DNA of 64,000 nucleotides from Umbilicaria muhlenbergii (Eukaryota; Ascomycota; Lecanoromycetes; Umbilicariales; Umbilicariaceae): NCBI GenBank assembly GCA_000611775.1, contig KK106984.1, positions 4,255,341 to 4,319,340 on the forward strand, written 5' to 3'. Positions 11,376 to 23,762 of the stretch are shown here, in pieces. Under the pieces are notes generated by a model that saw only the letters and a list, made by a program, of their open reading frames with translations, did no database searches and was not told the origin of the DNA. Position numbers and translations under genes: made by a program. Numbering within the stretch: the first letter of the stretch is position 1; each line of letters starts with the position of its first letter.

Positions 11376-12631
11376 ATGGCATCACCTCGTGAGTCTCCAC
11401 TTCCTACCCTTGGACAAACACTTTCCTAAAGTACACTGCAGAACAACTCCGTACCACGGTCACCGACCTCCTCAGAATAAACCACCCCATCCTCCTCGCT
11501 GGCATGAACGTTGCCGCCGGCCCCAAACTCGCAGCTGCCGTCACAAATGCCGGCGGTCTCGGTGTCATTGGTGGAGTGGGGTACACGCCCGACATGCTTC
11601 GCGAGCAAATCGCGGAACTCAAGGGCTACCTGAAGGACAAGAAAGCGCCGTTCGGCGTGGATCTTTTAATTCCTCAAGTTGGAGGCAGCGCCAGAAAGAC
11701 CAAGTAAGCAGAGTACAAGCCGAGGTCTGCGTGACAAATGCCAAGACTCAGGGCTGACATGAGATTGCCGCAGCTACGACTATACGAAGGGTAAGCTTGA
11801 CGACTTAGTCACCATCATCATCGAGAGCGGAGCCAAGCTGTTTGTTTCCGCCGTTGGTGTGCCGCCAAAGTCCGTCGTCGACCGTCTGCATGACAATGGG
11901 GTACTCTACATGAACATGATTGGTCACCCGAAACACGTACCCAAGTGTTTGGCCGTTGGCGCGGACATTATTTGCGCCCAGGGAGGCGAGGGAGGAGGAC
12001 ACACTGGGGATGTACCCACTACTGTCCTCATCCCAACTGTTGTAGAAATGGTCAAGGGCAAAACAAGTCCCATGACCGGCAAGCAGGTGCAAGTCATTGC
12101 CGCCGGTGGCTTGTTCAACGGTCAATCTCTCGCTGCCGCTCTCATGCTTGGTGCGAGCGCCGTGTGGATCGGTACGAGGTTCGTTCTGTCAGAGGAGGCT
12201 GGTGCTTCAAAGGCACACCAAGAAGCTGTGAGAACATCTGGGTTCGATGACAACGTTCGCACCATCATCTTCACCGTAAGTGTCATCCCTAAGACTCGGT
12301 TTTACTCTGTGCTGACAATGATCTTAAACAGGGTCGTCCCCTCCGTGTCCGCAACAACCCCTACATTCAAAACTGGGAAGAGAACCGTGCGTCCGAGATC
12401 AAGGAGCTTACTGCCAAAGGTACAATTCCCGTGGAGCATGATTTTGAGACTCTCGGCGATGACATCGACGATGACACCATGGATAACGCACGACCGTTCT
12501 TGATGGGTAAAGTAGCCGCTGTCACGAACGAAAGGAAGCCGGCAAAGGAAATTGTGGATGAGATGGTTGACGGTGCTGTGCAGTGGCTGCAAATGGGTAG
12601 CAAGCTGATTGTCAAGTCGTCGAAGTTGTAG
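11376..12631 (+). CDS. Nitronate monooxygenase-like flavoprotein
   Basis: FMN-dependent TIM-barrel enzyme of the 2-nitropropane dioxygenase/nitronate monooxygenase family, which oxidises alkyl nitronates such as 3-nitropropionate-derived propionate-3-nitronate. Exons are 11376..11388 (a 13-bp first exon), 11442..11703, 11774..12275 and 12332..12631; 358 residues. Family motifs: HPILLAGMN at the N-terminus, NAGGLGVIGG, FVSAVGVPP, GADIICAQGGEGGGHTGD (with the family's conserved His before TGD) and IAAGGLFNGQSLAAALMLGASAVWIGTRF for phosphate binding. The C-terminal 60 residues are helical. No targeting signal is evident. The tiny first exon is forced by phase (CAA codon split across the junction) and by the GTGAGT donor. 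Confidence 0.9.
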
Positions 12632-13094
12632 GCTTGGGTGGTGGACAATATGCATGGGAGAGGGTATCTGGAGGGTTTTCTGTACATGTGTTTAGTTAGC
12701 GATGGCTTTTGCCATAGAGTTTGTTCATGACTACTTTCACGAGGGGAAAAATCTAGAGCATGCTGATAGTCGTTTTCCTGAGCTGCTGCTCAAGGGCTCC
12801 TTTTTGGGATGCGCTACTATTAACTACCCAAGGTCCTGCGAATATTCCCTGTAAGTATTAGTTGTATCCGTAGTTGGCCGGAAGATCAAAGCGCTCAATG
12901 GTCTCGGCCATCCCACGACTGAAACCGAAAAGGTCCCCTCCCCGATCATAGCCGATGACCAGACAGACCGGAGCAGTAGGCGCCTAATTAGAGCTTCCCA
13001 ACGCTCAAGATATATACTTCCGACATCCAACATATACACACCGCCTCTCCCCACCCCCCATCCCCCACCGTCTCTCCCACCCAACCCTCCCAAC
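12632..13094. other. Intergenic, convergent gene ends
   Basis: Terminal region of the nitronate monooxygenase-like gene and of the minus-strand enoyl-CoA hydratase gene. A C-rich tract lies at 13035-13094. No gene seen. Confidence 0.5.
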
Positions 13095-14027
13095 CTAAAT
13101 TTTACTCCCCACCCACCTCGGCGCCCTCTTCTCCACAAACGCCCTCAACCCCTCCTTCATATTCTCCCCCCCATCCATCCGCGGATAAACCTTCTCCATC
13201 AACCACGCCGACCCCTCCTCCACCCCCTTCCCCTCCCACCCCAACCCCACCCCCATCCGACTCACAACCACACTATCAGGACTATTCCCCCCCACCACCT
13301 CTCCCCACCTCACCGCCTCATCCACCACATCCCCATCCACAACCTTATTCACCAGCCCCCACTCCCTGGCTTCGTGCGCGCTCAGCGTGCGTCCAGTCAA
13401 ACTCATCTCCATCGCGCGCTGCTTCCCCACCGTGCGCACGAGACGCGGGAGTGCGCCCGCGAGGGCGACAACCCCGCGTTTTACTTCGGGGAGGGCGAAG
13501 GTGGCGGAGGGGGTGGCGAGCACGATGTCGGTGTTTATGGTCATTTCGCAGCCGCCGCCGAAGCAGAGGCCGTTGACGGCTGCGATGATGGGCTTTTTAC
13601 CGGCGCGGCGGGAGAGGCCGCCGAAGCCGGAGGGGGGCATGGATGGTCGGGGGGAGGAGGTGGATTGGGATGTGTTCCATTCTGCACACGGAGGGAGGGG
13701 ATTTTGTTAGTGATGGACGAGTATGATTCGGGTGGAGGGTGGAGGGTGACCATGGGAAGGCGAAGAGAATGGGTAGATAGGTAGCGTACCTTTGAGATCA
13801 GCACCCGCGCAGAAGGCGCGGCCTTCACCTGTTATTATGCCGACGCGGAGAGAAGGTTCAGCGTCGAGCCAGGACCAGAGGGCGTCCAGTTCGCGGTGGC
13901 CGGCGCTGTTGATGCAGTTGAGTTGGGTGGGGCGGGCGAGGGTGACGAGGAGGATGTTGGGGGTGGGGAAGGAGATTTTGGTGAAGGAGGTGGGGGGTTG
14001 GGGCGTGGTGAATTGGGGCGTGGACAT
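13095..14027 (-). CDS. Enoyl-CoA hydratase/isomerase family protein
   Basis: Crotonase-fold acyl-CoA enzyme, 274 residues, probably in beta-oxidation or branched-chain acid metabolism. Minus-strand exons are 13790..14027 and 13095..13681. The 108-bp intron splits a Glu codon. Motifs: GEGRAFCAGADLKG (oxyanion-hole strand) and KKPIIAAVNGLCFGGGCEM, followed by ATPSATFALPEVKRGVVALAGA with the Glu of the hydratase active-site region. The protein ends in SKI, an accepted weak variant of the peroxisomal PTS1 signal, so a peroxisomal location is possible. The exact substrate cannot be read from sequence. Divergent from the L-fuconate dehydratase gene. Confidence 0.88.
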
Positions 14028-14361
14028 TTTGTTGAAGGTTAGGATTGTAGTGGAAGGGTAAGGTGAGAGAGGAGAGGGAAAGAGAGGGGGAGAATATGAG
14101 ACTCCGGGGTGGTCAGCATGGTGATGGCTTTATCCGGGGTAGGGCTGATTCTGTGGGGAAGTGCCGAGGCAGAGTACATGAGAAGCTAATGTGAGAATTG
14201 CTAACCAAGTCTCGACGAATCAAGGTCGCAGATAGCCTCGCTGCAATAAGTCCCGATCCGCATCGCGATGTTGATTCACATGACACCCAACCGCAAGGTT
14301 CAGGAACGATGGACTTCAACGATTTCGACACAACTCTACCTGGGATGTTCCAATTGCAAAC
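14028..14361. other. Shared divergent promoter region
   Basis: 334 bp between the starts of the enoyl-CoA hydratase gene (minus) and the L-fuconate dehydratase-type gene (plus). An upstream ATG frame in it is not continuous with the downstream coding frame. No gene seen. Confidence 0.5.
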
Positions 14362-15915
14362 ATGGCTACAATTACTGGACACGTCTCACGGGATGTCAGA
14401 TTCCCAGTAAGTTACACGTTCTCGTCATAGAAAGAGGAAATGCTAAAAGATCTAGACCTCTCTTGACAAGACTGGCTCTGATGCTATGAACGCCGCTGGC
14501 GACTATTCTGCCGCCTATTGCATCCTGCAAACCGACTCTCCCTATACCGGCCATGGCATGGTAGGAAAGAAGGTGCTTCACAGCTGTGGCCAGGACGGCT
14601 GACCTCTCTCACCTTTAGACCTTCACCATCGGTCGCGGAAATGAGATAGTCTGCGCCGCCATTAATGTCCTTGCGGACAGAGTGAAGGGCAAGAGCTTAG
14701 AGTCTCTCGTTGCAGACTGGGGCAAGACCTGGAGGTACCTTGTATCAGACAGCCAGCTACGATGGATTGGACCAGAAAAGGGCGTTATTCATATCGCTCT
14801 GGGTGCAGTCGTCAATGCACTATGGGACTTGTGGGCTAAGACACTAGGCAAGCCGGTCTGGCGGATAGTGGCCGAGATGACGCCGGAGGAGTTTGTTCGA
14901 TGCATAGACTTCCGCTACATCACAGACGCAATTACCCCGGAGGAAGCAATTGAGATGTTGCGCAATGAGGAAGGCTTGAAGGCGAAGAGAATAGAAGATG
15001 CGGAGATGAGTCGGGCAGTGCCTGCCTACACTACAAGTGCTGGGTGGCTTGGATACGGAGAGGACAGGATGAAGGCGCTGTTAGAAGAAACCCTGAAAGA
15101 GGGGTACAAACATTTCAAGCTCAAGGTTGGGACCAGCGTGGAGGAAGACAAACGAAGATTGACTATCGCAAGAGATGTTATCGGGTACGACAAGGGTAAC
15201 GTTCTGATGGTGGATGCCAATCAGGTGGGTTTCGCAGACCCGTCCTCGAGCCAAACGGTAGGCTCATGCTTTGGTAGGTATGGTCGGTCCCTGATGCGAT
15301 CGAGCACATGAAGCAGCTTGCGTCCTTCAAGCCCTGGTTCATCGAAGAGCCAACGTCTCCTGACGACATCCTGGGACACAAAGCCATCCGCGAAGCATTA
15401 AAACCCCTTGGTATTGGAGTTGCAACCGGCGAGATGTGCCAGAACCGTGTCATCTTTAAGCAGCTTCTCGCCTCCGGTGCCATTGACATCTGCCAAATAG
15501 ATGCATGCAGGATGGGGGGCGTTAATGAAGTTATGGCGGTTATGTTAATGGCGAAGAAGTATGTTAGGCGCCTACTCCATGTGATAGCTACTAATGCTAA
15601 ACACCTAGATTCAATGTCCCAATTGTCCCACACTCTGGCGGGGTGGGCCTTCCAGAGTATACTCAGCATCTTAGCACGATCGACTACGTCTGTGTTTCCG
15701 GCAAACTGTCAGTTCTCGAGTACGTCGATCATCTTCACGAACACTTCCTCCATCCTTCCGTGATCAAGGACGGGTACTACCAGACACCCATGAATCTGGG
15801 CTACAGTGTGGAAATGAAAGAGGAGAGCATGGCCAGATACAGTTTTCCTGGAGACGAGAGAAGTTGGTGGCAAAGCTCCGAAGCGAGTGGTATCCTTAAC
15901 GGTGAAAAGTATTGA
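14362..15915 (+). CDS. L-fuconate dehydratase-type enolase superfamily enzyme
   Basis: Mandelate-racemase subgroup of the enolase superfamily, closest by eye to L-fuconate dehydratase and human ENOSF1. It dehydrates a 6-deoxy or related sugar acid to its 2-keto-3-deoxy form using Mg2+. Exons are 14362..14406, 14456..14560, 14619..15224, 15278..15558 and 15609..15915; 447 residues, full length. Visible motifs: SDSQLRWIGPEKGV, CIDFRYITD, HFKLKVGT (KxK general base), VDANQVWSVPDA and WFIEEPTSPDDILGH (metal ligands), GIATGEMCQN-like GVATGEMCQN, PHSGGVGL with the His base, and EYVDHLHEHF. The start follows from a short first exon ending ...SRDVRFP that joins TSLDKTGSDAM. No partner genes of fucose breakdown are adjacent. 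Confidence 0.9.
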
Positions 15916-17216
15916 GCATGGTACGGACGAAGTAGACTTTTCGACCGGATTCCCGATGGAGACAGTAGACCGTTCTTCTCTGGCCATAGAAGCCGTACCT
16001 CTCGGCGATAGATACTCTTTCGATGCAGTCACCCCTGCTTCGAAGTATTCTTGATATTTTGCACGAGATAGTCTTATACCATGTGCGTCCTAGACCTGCA
16101 TGCACAGTTTATGCATAAAGCCCTCTGCAGCCTCTACAAACTCGGCCTAAGGACGCAAGAGTCATGACTGTCAGTAAACAATAGATTGACTTAGTAGTCT
16201 GTTCTAGGGAGGAGATGATTCTTTCGCCTTCCAATCTAATAAGATGGCGGCAACACTCATAAGAATGCCATTTTCAAACCCCGCGGTCTCTGCGTTCCAG
16301 CTTCATATGAGGCGTTTCAGTGAGCAGTGCACCAACAGCAGATTTAGTTCAAGGCTTTACAAGTCTACAGCACATAATTCATAGCCGACCTAATGATTGA
16401 AGTCTTTAGCTGAAAGCTCTTTATCCACTCAAAATTCTGCGCTCTTCAGTCAGAAGCATACTTGTAAAAGTGTGCGCATGAATGAAATTCTGTTGAGTAG
16501 CAGCCTCAGGCCTCAGCAGTAAATCAATAACAGAAGGCAATAGATGAAAATCGAGTCATAGTAGATTATAAAGCTCAACAATATGTTTTACACTCTCGAG
16601 GTCTGAGAACGAGTGCTCTAATTGAATACGAGGTTCGTATTTGAAGATATGTAGTTAAAGGTGACTTGAGCCATGACTGGAAGTGAGTCTGCTAGCGGCG
16701 TGAATCTAACCTGTTGAATCTGCCGGTCCGCATGTAGTCCGTCAAACCTCGCTTGAGCTCGGCGCTACAGCTTTCAGCTGAGCTTTCCCGCCTCGTCTGA
16801 GCTGAGGATTGATGCGAGCTGTCTTGCAGAATGTGGCGCGGAGATTCAAGGAATAACAAGGACAGAGTTTGCGTTTCCCGCGCCTGTTTCTCCCAGCGTG
16901 AACCATGGCACGGGCTGTCTTCAACCAATCCGGATCTGCTTCCTCAGCCTCGTTGTTGAACCGTACACTTTCGGGGCAACGCCCAGCCGCCACCCTCTGT
17001 TCTACTTATCGCCTTGCGGTGATGCGAAAATGGCGTTCATTGGTTCTATTGATGGCGTGTGACACCTCTATTTAGCTGAAGCCGTGCTTGGCAACGCTGC
17101 ATGTTCTCATTATCATATCTTTGAGTCATCATGCTGTTCCCTATCTATATTGAGAACAATCTTTTCTATCATACAGAGCTGCTTGCAAACTCTGTATCCG
17201 TTTTGCTGCTGGAATT
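15916..17216. other. Intergenic, no gene seen
   Basis: About 1.3 kb, more AT-rich between 16080 and 16680 than the flanks. Open frames are short and motif-free. It likely holds the promoter of the membrane protein at 17217. Confidence 0.5.
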
Positions 17217-19248
17217 ATGGACGCCTCTCAGCCAGATGCGACGTTGGCCGCCATCATGGCCAACGGCACCAAAGCCAAGTTTGATATCGGGAAATGCCTT
17301 ACCACCGTGGAGGCTCTGCAAAAAGCCTTTCCAACCGCTGGGCTCACCTTCCGACTTAACCTCACACAATGCTACCAATACTGTGGGAGAGGTATCGGCC
17401 ACTACCAGTTCTGGGATGTGGCCGACGCTCTTACTACATGGGTGTTTCCACTCTTCAATCTTTTAGGCAATATTGGTTTCACACCGACCACCAAGTTTGG
17501 GGCTCAATGGTATAAAGCCGGGGGAAACGTAAACCTCCTTGCAATCATCGCACATCTACTAGCCGACCCTATCGATGCTATCTGGGGCTTAGCTACAAAG
17601 CTGGATGTTGGACGACGATTACGACGTCGCTGTAGAGAGCTAAGTCTTGATTATATGATTCTCAGAGAAGAAGACCGAAGAGACCTTGCCAACGTCTGCT
17701 ATGCCTTAGACGACTTCGGACCAGAGAAGCTTCAAGGCCATTTTACCAGGTTATGCAACCTGCTGAACGATCCTGATATCCGTACTCGGGAAGACACACT
17801 TACGGCGATAAAAGTCGCAAGTTACGATCTTGCTCTCGTAAGATTGAATAATAGTCTTCATTCTGGTCTTGCCGTCGTTCTATATTGCGTGGCGATCTTC
17901 AGTGCTCTCATCCGCACCAAATCCACGGCTGATGTGGCGTATCACCAGCCTCATACGATTGCTCTACGGGAACTCTATTATTGGCTATTACTGTCAATTA
18001 TGCTAAGTTCTGCTGCGGGCAAATGGCCATCACAATGGACAGCCCAAATGATCCTGAACCGGTTGGGTAATAGGCTTGTCGGCCGGGGGCGCTTCCATCT
18101 GGATGAAATCGAACCATGGAACGGCGGCAACTACTCGTGGCAACCAGGGAATAACATATATTGCCGTGGGTCCTCAAAGACATGGTCGATACGGAAGCCA
18201 CTCACATGGGCTATTTGGCATCCCAAACACTTCTACGTGGCTTCAGACCTAGAGAGGGGCGATCGCCGACATGTACTGCTCCTCTTCACCGCGTTCCTTT
18301 CTGTTGCTACGGCTTGGACCATGTCATTCATGATTTCGTGGTACACCCCTACAGTTGGTCTGGGAGGTCGCGGGATTTGCGAGATCGTTTTCTTCTCAAT
18401 ATGGCTGTGTAATTTCCTACATACGCAGTGGTGGGGGACGCAATTCAGTGGTCGGAAGCTCTTCAAGATGGTCTGGATCAAGGATGGCGCTATTTCTTTT
18501 GCAATGCTTTTTGTTCTTTTCGCTGCTTTTCAAGGTACTCACTTGGAAGCCTCTCTTAGAGCGCGGCTGCAGCTAACGGAAGCTAGGGTGGTACAATAGC
18601 TGCGCATCATGGTCTGCCTACTTCAGCCGTGGCGCTCAGGGGGCGTATCTCGATCTAAATATGAAGAGCACTGAAGTTCATCTCACATTCACCTTTTATC
18701 TTTGGATGATCCTCTCTGCCCTCCTCGGGCAATTCGGTTTGGCAGCCTTCCTTCTCTGCCTGAACTGGGATGCGTTGACTCTGGCACAGAGGAGTGATGA
18801 GGAGAACTTTCAAGCTCTTGAGACCTATAGTGGGCCAGAAGGCGAGGGTATGACTCCGGCAGTCCATGACCAGGGCCAGATAGCCCGACCTAATCCAGCT
18901 ATACTAGTGGAGAGGGCGCCGGGGCAGGCTAGCGGTATGGAGCTTGGTACTACGACTCCCCGGCATAGACCGTCTCACCGGGTACCATCAATGGACCAGG
19001 TCCCTTTGGATCTTGACGCCGCCACTAATAAGCTTTCAGCGTCTGCCGGACACAGTGCGCCATATGAGCAACGCGAGTCGAACGATTCGGACGACAGACT
19101 TGAGCCGTTTGACTTTGCCCAACCTCTGTCCGGAATTCCCTCGGAAAGGCAGGATTCAGCATCATATATTACAAGACGTCCTACCTTGGCAGCATTCGAC
19201 AGTCATTCCTCTCAGAGGCCATTACTGCCCGCGGATGATCCTGCCTGA
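17217..19248 (+). CDS. Unknown polytopic membrane protein, 659 residues
   Basis: Not recognised as a named family. Exons are 17217..18534 and 18587..19248; the 52-bp intron splits a Gly codon and joins FAAFQ to GWYNSCASW. About eight hydrophobic segments are visible, for example near residues 65-85, 100-120, 215-235, 250-268, 355-385, 390-405, 425-440 and 485-510. Between them is a cytosolic-looking stretch of charged helices (RRLRRRCRELSLDYMILREEDRR). The last ~140 residues are hydrophilic and Pro/Ser-rich. A repeated theme of aromatic residues at segment ends suggests a transporter-like or sensor-like protein. The ATG at 17217 opens an uninterrupted 439-codon frame. A short acidic N-terminus precedes the first segment and no cleavable signal is seen. 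Confidence 0.75.
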
Positions 19249-19892
19249 TATTATTCATATTATAGCAATAGAGCGGCATTATAGACTTGGATGTTCTTTT
19301 AGGCGGACGCAGCCCAGAGTGGGCCTGAAAAGAGCTACGTTACAAGCAATTGTCACTATCGGTAGCCAGCTAATGGCGCTTTGGATGATACATGAATCAT
19401 TGGGTGTCGGGTGGTGTATTCCTTCTCGATACTGTGCGAGTAATTATACAGTTGACAAGACCATGTTCCTTTTGTTCGGCTCTTCGCGGACACTTCGATG
19501 ATACAATACAAAGTCAACAAGAGCTTGAAACATTGATTCTGGTTCGAACTCTGTCGTCGCTGTATTCGAGAGGTTCCTTGGGTTGAAAGGACAATTACTT
19601 GTGGAAAATCTATCGGAATGCGCATCAAGGCGCACAACCACAACGATGCTGCCTGGAATGGAAATGCCACTGCGGATTCTTGCCCTGCGTTAGCAAGGCG
19701 TCCCTCATCCAAATTACATACCGCGTGTTTCAACGTATGTACCTGTCAAGTCCCCCAGCTTTGTCCTCTTAAGTGCTTCAAAACATCTTCCTTACGCTGC
19801 GCTCTCATAGCAATCTCAACGCTCTCTCCACGTTGGTCCACTCAGACTATATAAAAACGCTGCCCATATATCACAATACCGCAATATTCACA
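19249..19892. other. Intergenic, no gene seen
   Basis: About 640 bp; promoter and leader of the Kre9-like gene at its 3' end. No gene seen. Confidence 0.5.
19848..19856 (+). promoter_or_regulatory. TATA box of Kre9-like gene
   Basis: TATATAAAA lies 37-45 bp before the ATG at 19893, the short spacing of a strong, inducible fungal gene. This is a sequence match only. Confidence 0.5.
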
Positions 19893-20818
19893 ATGGGTGC
19901 AATTGCGTGGAGCTTTGGTCTCCTCGTTCCAGCTTTGCTATTAACCCAAGCGGCCGCGCAAGTCCAGTTTACCAACTCAAACTACGAAGGCATCACAACT
20001 GGCACGCCCTTCGACATCACATTTACTGGCGATGGATCCGTAAGTCGCAACATCCTCGAGAACCGTTCTCCAAATCCGATTTTATCAACTCAACACGAAT
20101 CAGATCAAAACCCGCTAACCATTTCTTTCGACTACACAGCTCGTAACAATCTACCTCAAGCACGGTCCCTCAACCAACCTACAAACCGTCGACATCGTCG
20201 CTTGTAAGTAAAGCTAGCCCCCCATTCTCAACCTCCGCAATTCCATTTCCAACCCCACCCCCTCTGCCACCGAAATCCAACCTAACAACCCCACCCTCAG
20301 CCGACATCACCGCCTCCCCCTACGCCTGGACCCCCGACACCAACCTCCCAACCGGCACGTACGCCCTAGAAATCACCCAAGACAACATGACAAACTACAG
20401 CCCCATGTTCCCCATCACTGGCTCGTTCTCCACATCCTCTTCCGCCCTGGGCACCAGCAGTATGAGTATGTCCTCGTCCGTGGATTATGCGACCGGCGAT
20501 ATTCCCACAACCAGCTATGCGAACGGCGCCATCTTCCCCACTACTACTTATGCCATGGGCCTTGTCGTTCCAACTGGGTACTTCTCCTCTTATGCTACAG
20601 GCACGGCCGTGCCAACGGGGTATAACGCGACGGGCGGGTATGCGATTGTGCCCAGTGGGTGTAATATGACGAGTGGGATGCCGATGGGGTATCCGAGTTC
20701 GACGGGAGTGGTGGCCATGCCGAGTGAGATGGCCGCATTTGAGGGGGCGGGGTCGAAGATGGGTGTCGCGCAATGGTTGGTTTGTCTGATGGGCGCGGTG
20801 GTTGTCGTGACAAGGTGA
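19893..20818 (+). CDS. Kre9/Knh1-like GPI-anchored cell wall protein
   Basis: Probable wall or plasma-membrane protein with the Ser/Thr-rich Kre9/Knh1 N-terminal domain, linked to beta-1,6-glucan assembly. Exons are 19893..20039, 20140..20203 and 20301..20818; 242 residues. A signal peptide is clear (residues 1-22, ending TQAAAQ). The Kre9/Knh domain follows with VQFTNSNYEGITTGTPFDITF, VTIYLKHGPS and YAWTPDTNLPTGTYALEITQD. Next is a Ser/Thr/Tyr/Gly-rich region with TGYFSSYATG-type imperfect repeats. A C-terminal hydrophobic segment (residues about 222-240) after GAGSK is consistent with GPI attachment. Small exon 2 is fixed by phase. Convergent with the RBM25-like gene. Confidence 0.82.
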
Positions 20819-21144
20819 GGGGGAAGTGCTGGGTGGGAACGCGAGACTGTAGGACAAGGTTTGGTGAGTGTTGGAAAGCGAGCATTGGTACGGTCAAAGC
20901 AGATTGATTGGTTGGCATCTGTGGGTGGATTAGGTGGAAAGGCATTTACTGCGTAGTTTCTGAGTGGCTCTCCTCGGTCTTCTGATTAGCATAGTAGGTT
21001 CGTTAGTGTAGCACTTACAAGCAATGCTGCCTGCTGTATGCGATGAACAAATGCGAGCTTTCGTGCACAGTTGTACTTGGAATCATCTCGAGTGAGACCA
21101 AGTCAGAACGATTCATCTCATATTGATACAGCTCGGATATGACT
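20819..21144. other. Intergenic, convergent gene ends
   Basis: 326 bp holding the 3' ends of the Kre9-like gene and of the minus-strand RBM25-like gene. No gene seen. Confidence 0.5.
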
Positions 21145-23762
21145 CTAAGCAGAAAGACCCCTCTTCTCGCTCTCCGAGAAAAAGATGATCATCCGCCAAA
21201 GCTTCTTAACCAGCACCTCCGCCTCCTCATCCAATGCCTATGAAAACGTTAGCAAGTTCCTTTGTCATCAAAACACCAAAATGTCTAGAAACACTCACCC
21301 CCTCCAACTGCTCCACCAACTCCCCCGGCCCCCCCCTCTTCCTAACATGCTCCTCCACAACCTCTACAAGCATCTGTTCCTGCACCCCCAAATACTCTAC
21401 AATCTTCTTCTCTACAAACGGCCTCAACTGCTCCCCCACCACCGTCTCATCCACAAATTCCCATTTCACCGGCCACTTCCACAAGCCCTCCCTATCCGAC
21501 GGAATATCCGCTGCTAGCTGCCTCACCGCCTGCGCCCTCTCCTCGTCCGTCAAGCCCGACGCCTCCGCCGCGCTGTCGAACGTAATGGGGATGAGCGTCC
21601 GCCGCGCCGCCGTATCGCCTTCTTCTTCGTCTTCGAGGAGCCCTTCGACTTCAGCGACGGTGCGTCTCCCCGCCGTGGCCGCTTGTGCTTTCTGCGCCGC
21701 CGCGCCAAGCGAGAGTTTGAACCGCTGCGGTTCGCGGGGCGCCTGGGCTTTTTCGTCGAGAGCGACAGCCTGGCGGTTGAGGAAGTCGTCGGCCAAGCCT
21801 CGAGCCTGTTCGCGCTGTTGCAGCTCGCGAGACCGGTCGCGCTCTTCTGCGGCGCGGTCGAGGTCGTCGAGGTGGGCTTCTCGGCTGCGGAAGGTGGCGC
21901 GGTTGCGGATCCAGAGACTGCGGTCGAGGTAGTATTCTTCGACTTTGCGACTCGCTTCTGTGTCGTCGTTCCATTCGCGGAGGCGCTTGGCTACGGCTTC
22001 TTTTTCTGCGGCTTGCTGGGCCTCTTCTTCTTTGTCACGGGCTTTTTCGCGCTCTACCGCTGCTGTTCGGCTGCGCTCTCGGTTCAGCCACCGCCGTTCT
22101 TGATCTAGATATAATTTTTCTAGCTCGGCCTCCTTCTTTTCGTTTCGCCGCCGCTCTAGTTCTTCGTCGCTGGCGTCGCTGTCTTCATCTTCCCGGTTAA
22201 TCCAGCCTGCAGATGCAGCACCATTCACGCCACTGCCGTTGACGAATGTAACACCCTTTTGATAATCTCTAGGTAGTTGTGACCCAGTATAGCCTTTCGG
22301 ACCAGCCGGCGCATTGGGTACACCGCGCTCCTTGGGTCCCAGCGGGATTCCGTTTGCACCACCACCGGGACCACTTGGTGCAGCTGGTGGAGGAGAAGCA
22401 AGGCGGTTTGGTCGTGGCTGGCTAAGGTTCCGTTGTCGCTCTAGCGCCTCGATCTCTTCTTCTCGTTTTAGACGTTCCATATCCCTTCGGTTACTTCGGT
22501 CTCGGAATGCCGCAATCTCCTTTGCAACAGTTTCTCGCATCTCGGCAGGGATGTCGGAAAGCTCATCATCGACAGTAAGTGGTATAGTCACAACTTCAGC
22601 ATCAGGCTCCTTTTCGCCGTTTTGCATGGAAATGTCGCCATCACGGTCTACCCCGAATAGGTCGTGGTTCTGGGTTTGTGTTGATGGATTAGCAAGATCT
22701 GCGAGGACGCCGGCGAGCGCACTCTTGGCAGCATCCAATCGTAGTTGACCTTGAATGGGGTCCTGGTCGCCTCGGGAAGCTTGATACTGTTCCAGGTAAT
22801 TTAGAGAATTATCGTCAACAAAAATCTGTAGGGCTTATGTCAGTAATATAAAAGACGTCTCAACGGAGACCTAGCGTACTAAGAGCCTGCTTTTCTCCAC
22901 CTTAGCGTCCTCATCTTCGTCTTCCTTGGTGCCATTGGTGCCATTGGTGGCAGTTTGCTTCTTCACAGGCACCTCCACATCTTTCAGCACATCTACGGCT
23001 GTAGCAAGACTCTCGGGATCTTCGTACTCTGCAAACCCAAATCTGCAAGCCTTGTTGTCCGCATCCATTGCCCGCGTCCAACGTCTTAGATTACCTGCGC
23101 ACCGTAGAATCCGCTCAATTCCCTCGTCACCACCGGCTCCCTCAGTTATGCCTCCGATAAAGATGGTCCGCACAATTTCCTCCTTCGTGGGCGGTACTAG
23201 CTGCATCATGCTTTCCCTAACGGCTTGCCGCTGTGCCTCCATGCCTTGACCAGCACCTAACCCAGGCCGTGCAGATCTCGGCTCTGCGTTGCTTTCTCTT
23301 CTGCTCGAGTCTCCTCCTAGCGGTGTTAACGGCTTGTTTGGCCCTGAAGTACCAAGCCTAATCACTGGGGCAGAAAAATTGATGTTGGGCATGTTCGCTG
23401 GAGGTTGGAAGTTCCCTGGGAAGCCTCCAGGCCTCCCTGGCTGTTGTGAGTTTGCCTGCTGCATGCCGGGAGCCGGGCTGACACCTGGAGCTGACATTCC
23501 TGGCGGAGCTACTTCCTGTCAGCATAACGCGTACAGATTGGCTAAGCCTCGACCTACCCATTCCCGGGGGAGCACCCATCCCAGGCGGCGCGCCTTGACC
23601 TGGAAAGGCCCCAAACCCAGGGGGTCGGCCAAAGGGCGCTGAGCCTAGAGCTGAGGATTAGCAACGACGTTGACGAACAAATAGATATAGTTTCTGCACT
23701 GGAGGACAATCGGCGCAATAAAAGCTGAGAGAGGGCTGCTCACCTGAATATTGGTTGTACAT
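21145..23762 (-). CDS. RBM25-type pre-mRNA splicing factor (RRM + PWI)
   Basis: Nuclear RNA-binding protein of the RBM25/Snu71 type, which ties U1 snRNP to splice-site choice. Minus-strand exons are 23744..23762, 23558..23650, 22880..23511, 21299..22825 and 21145..21237, keeping phase throughout; 787 residues. The N-terminus is a Gly/Pro/Met-rich low-complexity stretch with repeats of the type APPGM. An RRM lies near residues 145-235 (RTIFIGGITEG as RNP2, ACRFGFAEYEDPES as RNP1). A long Arg/Glu-rich coiled region follows (residues about 340-590). The C-terminal PWI domain begins at WKWPVKWEFVDE and continues through the last intron to LWRMIIFFSESE. The 19-bp first exon encodes MYNQYS plus one base. 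Divergent from the bS21m gene. Confidence 0.88.
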
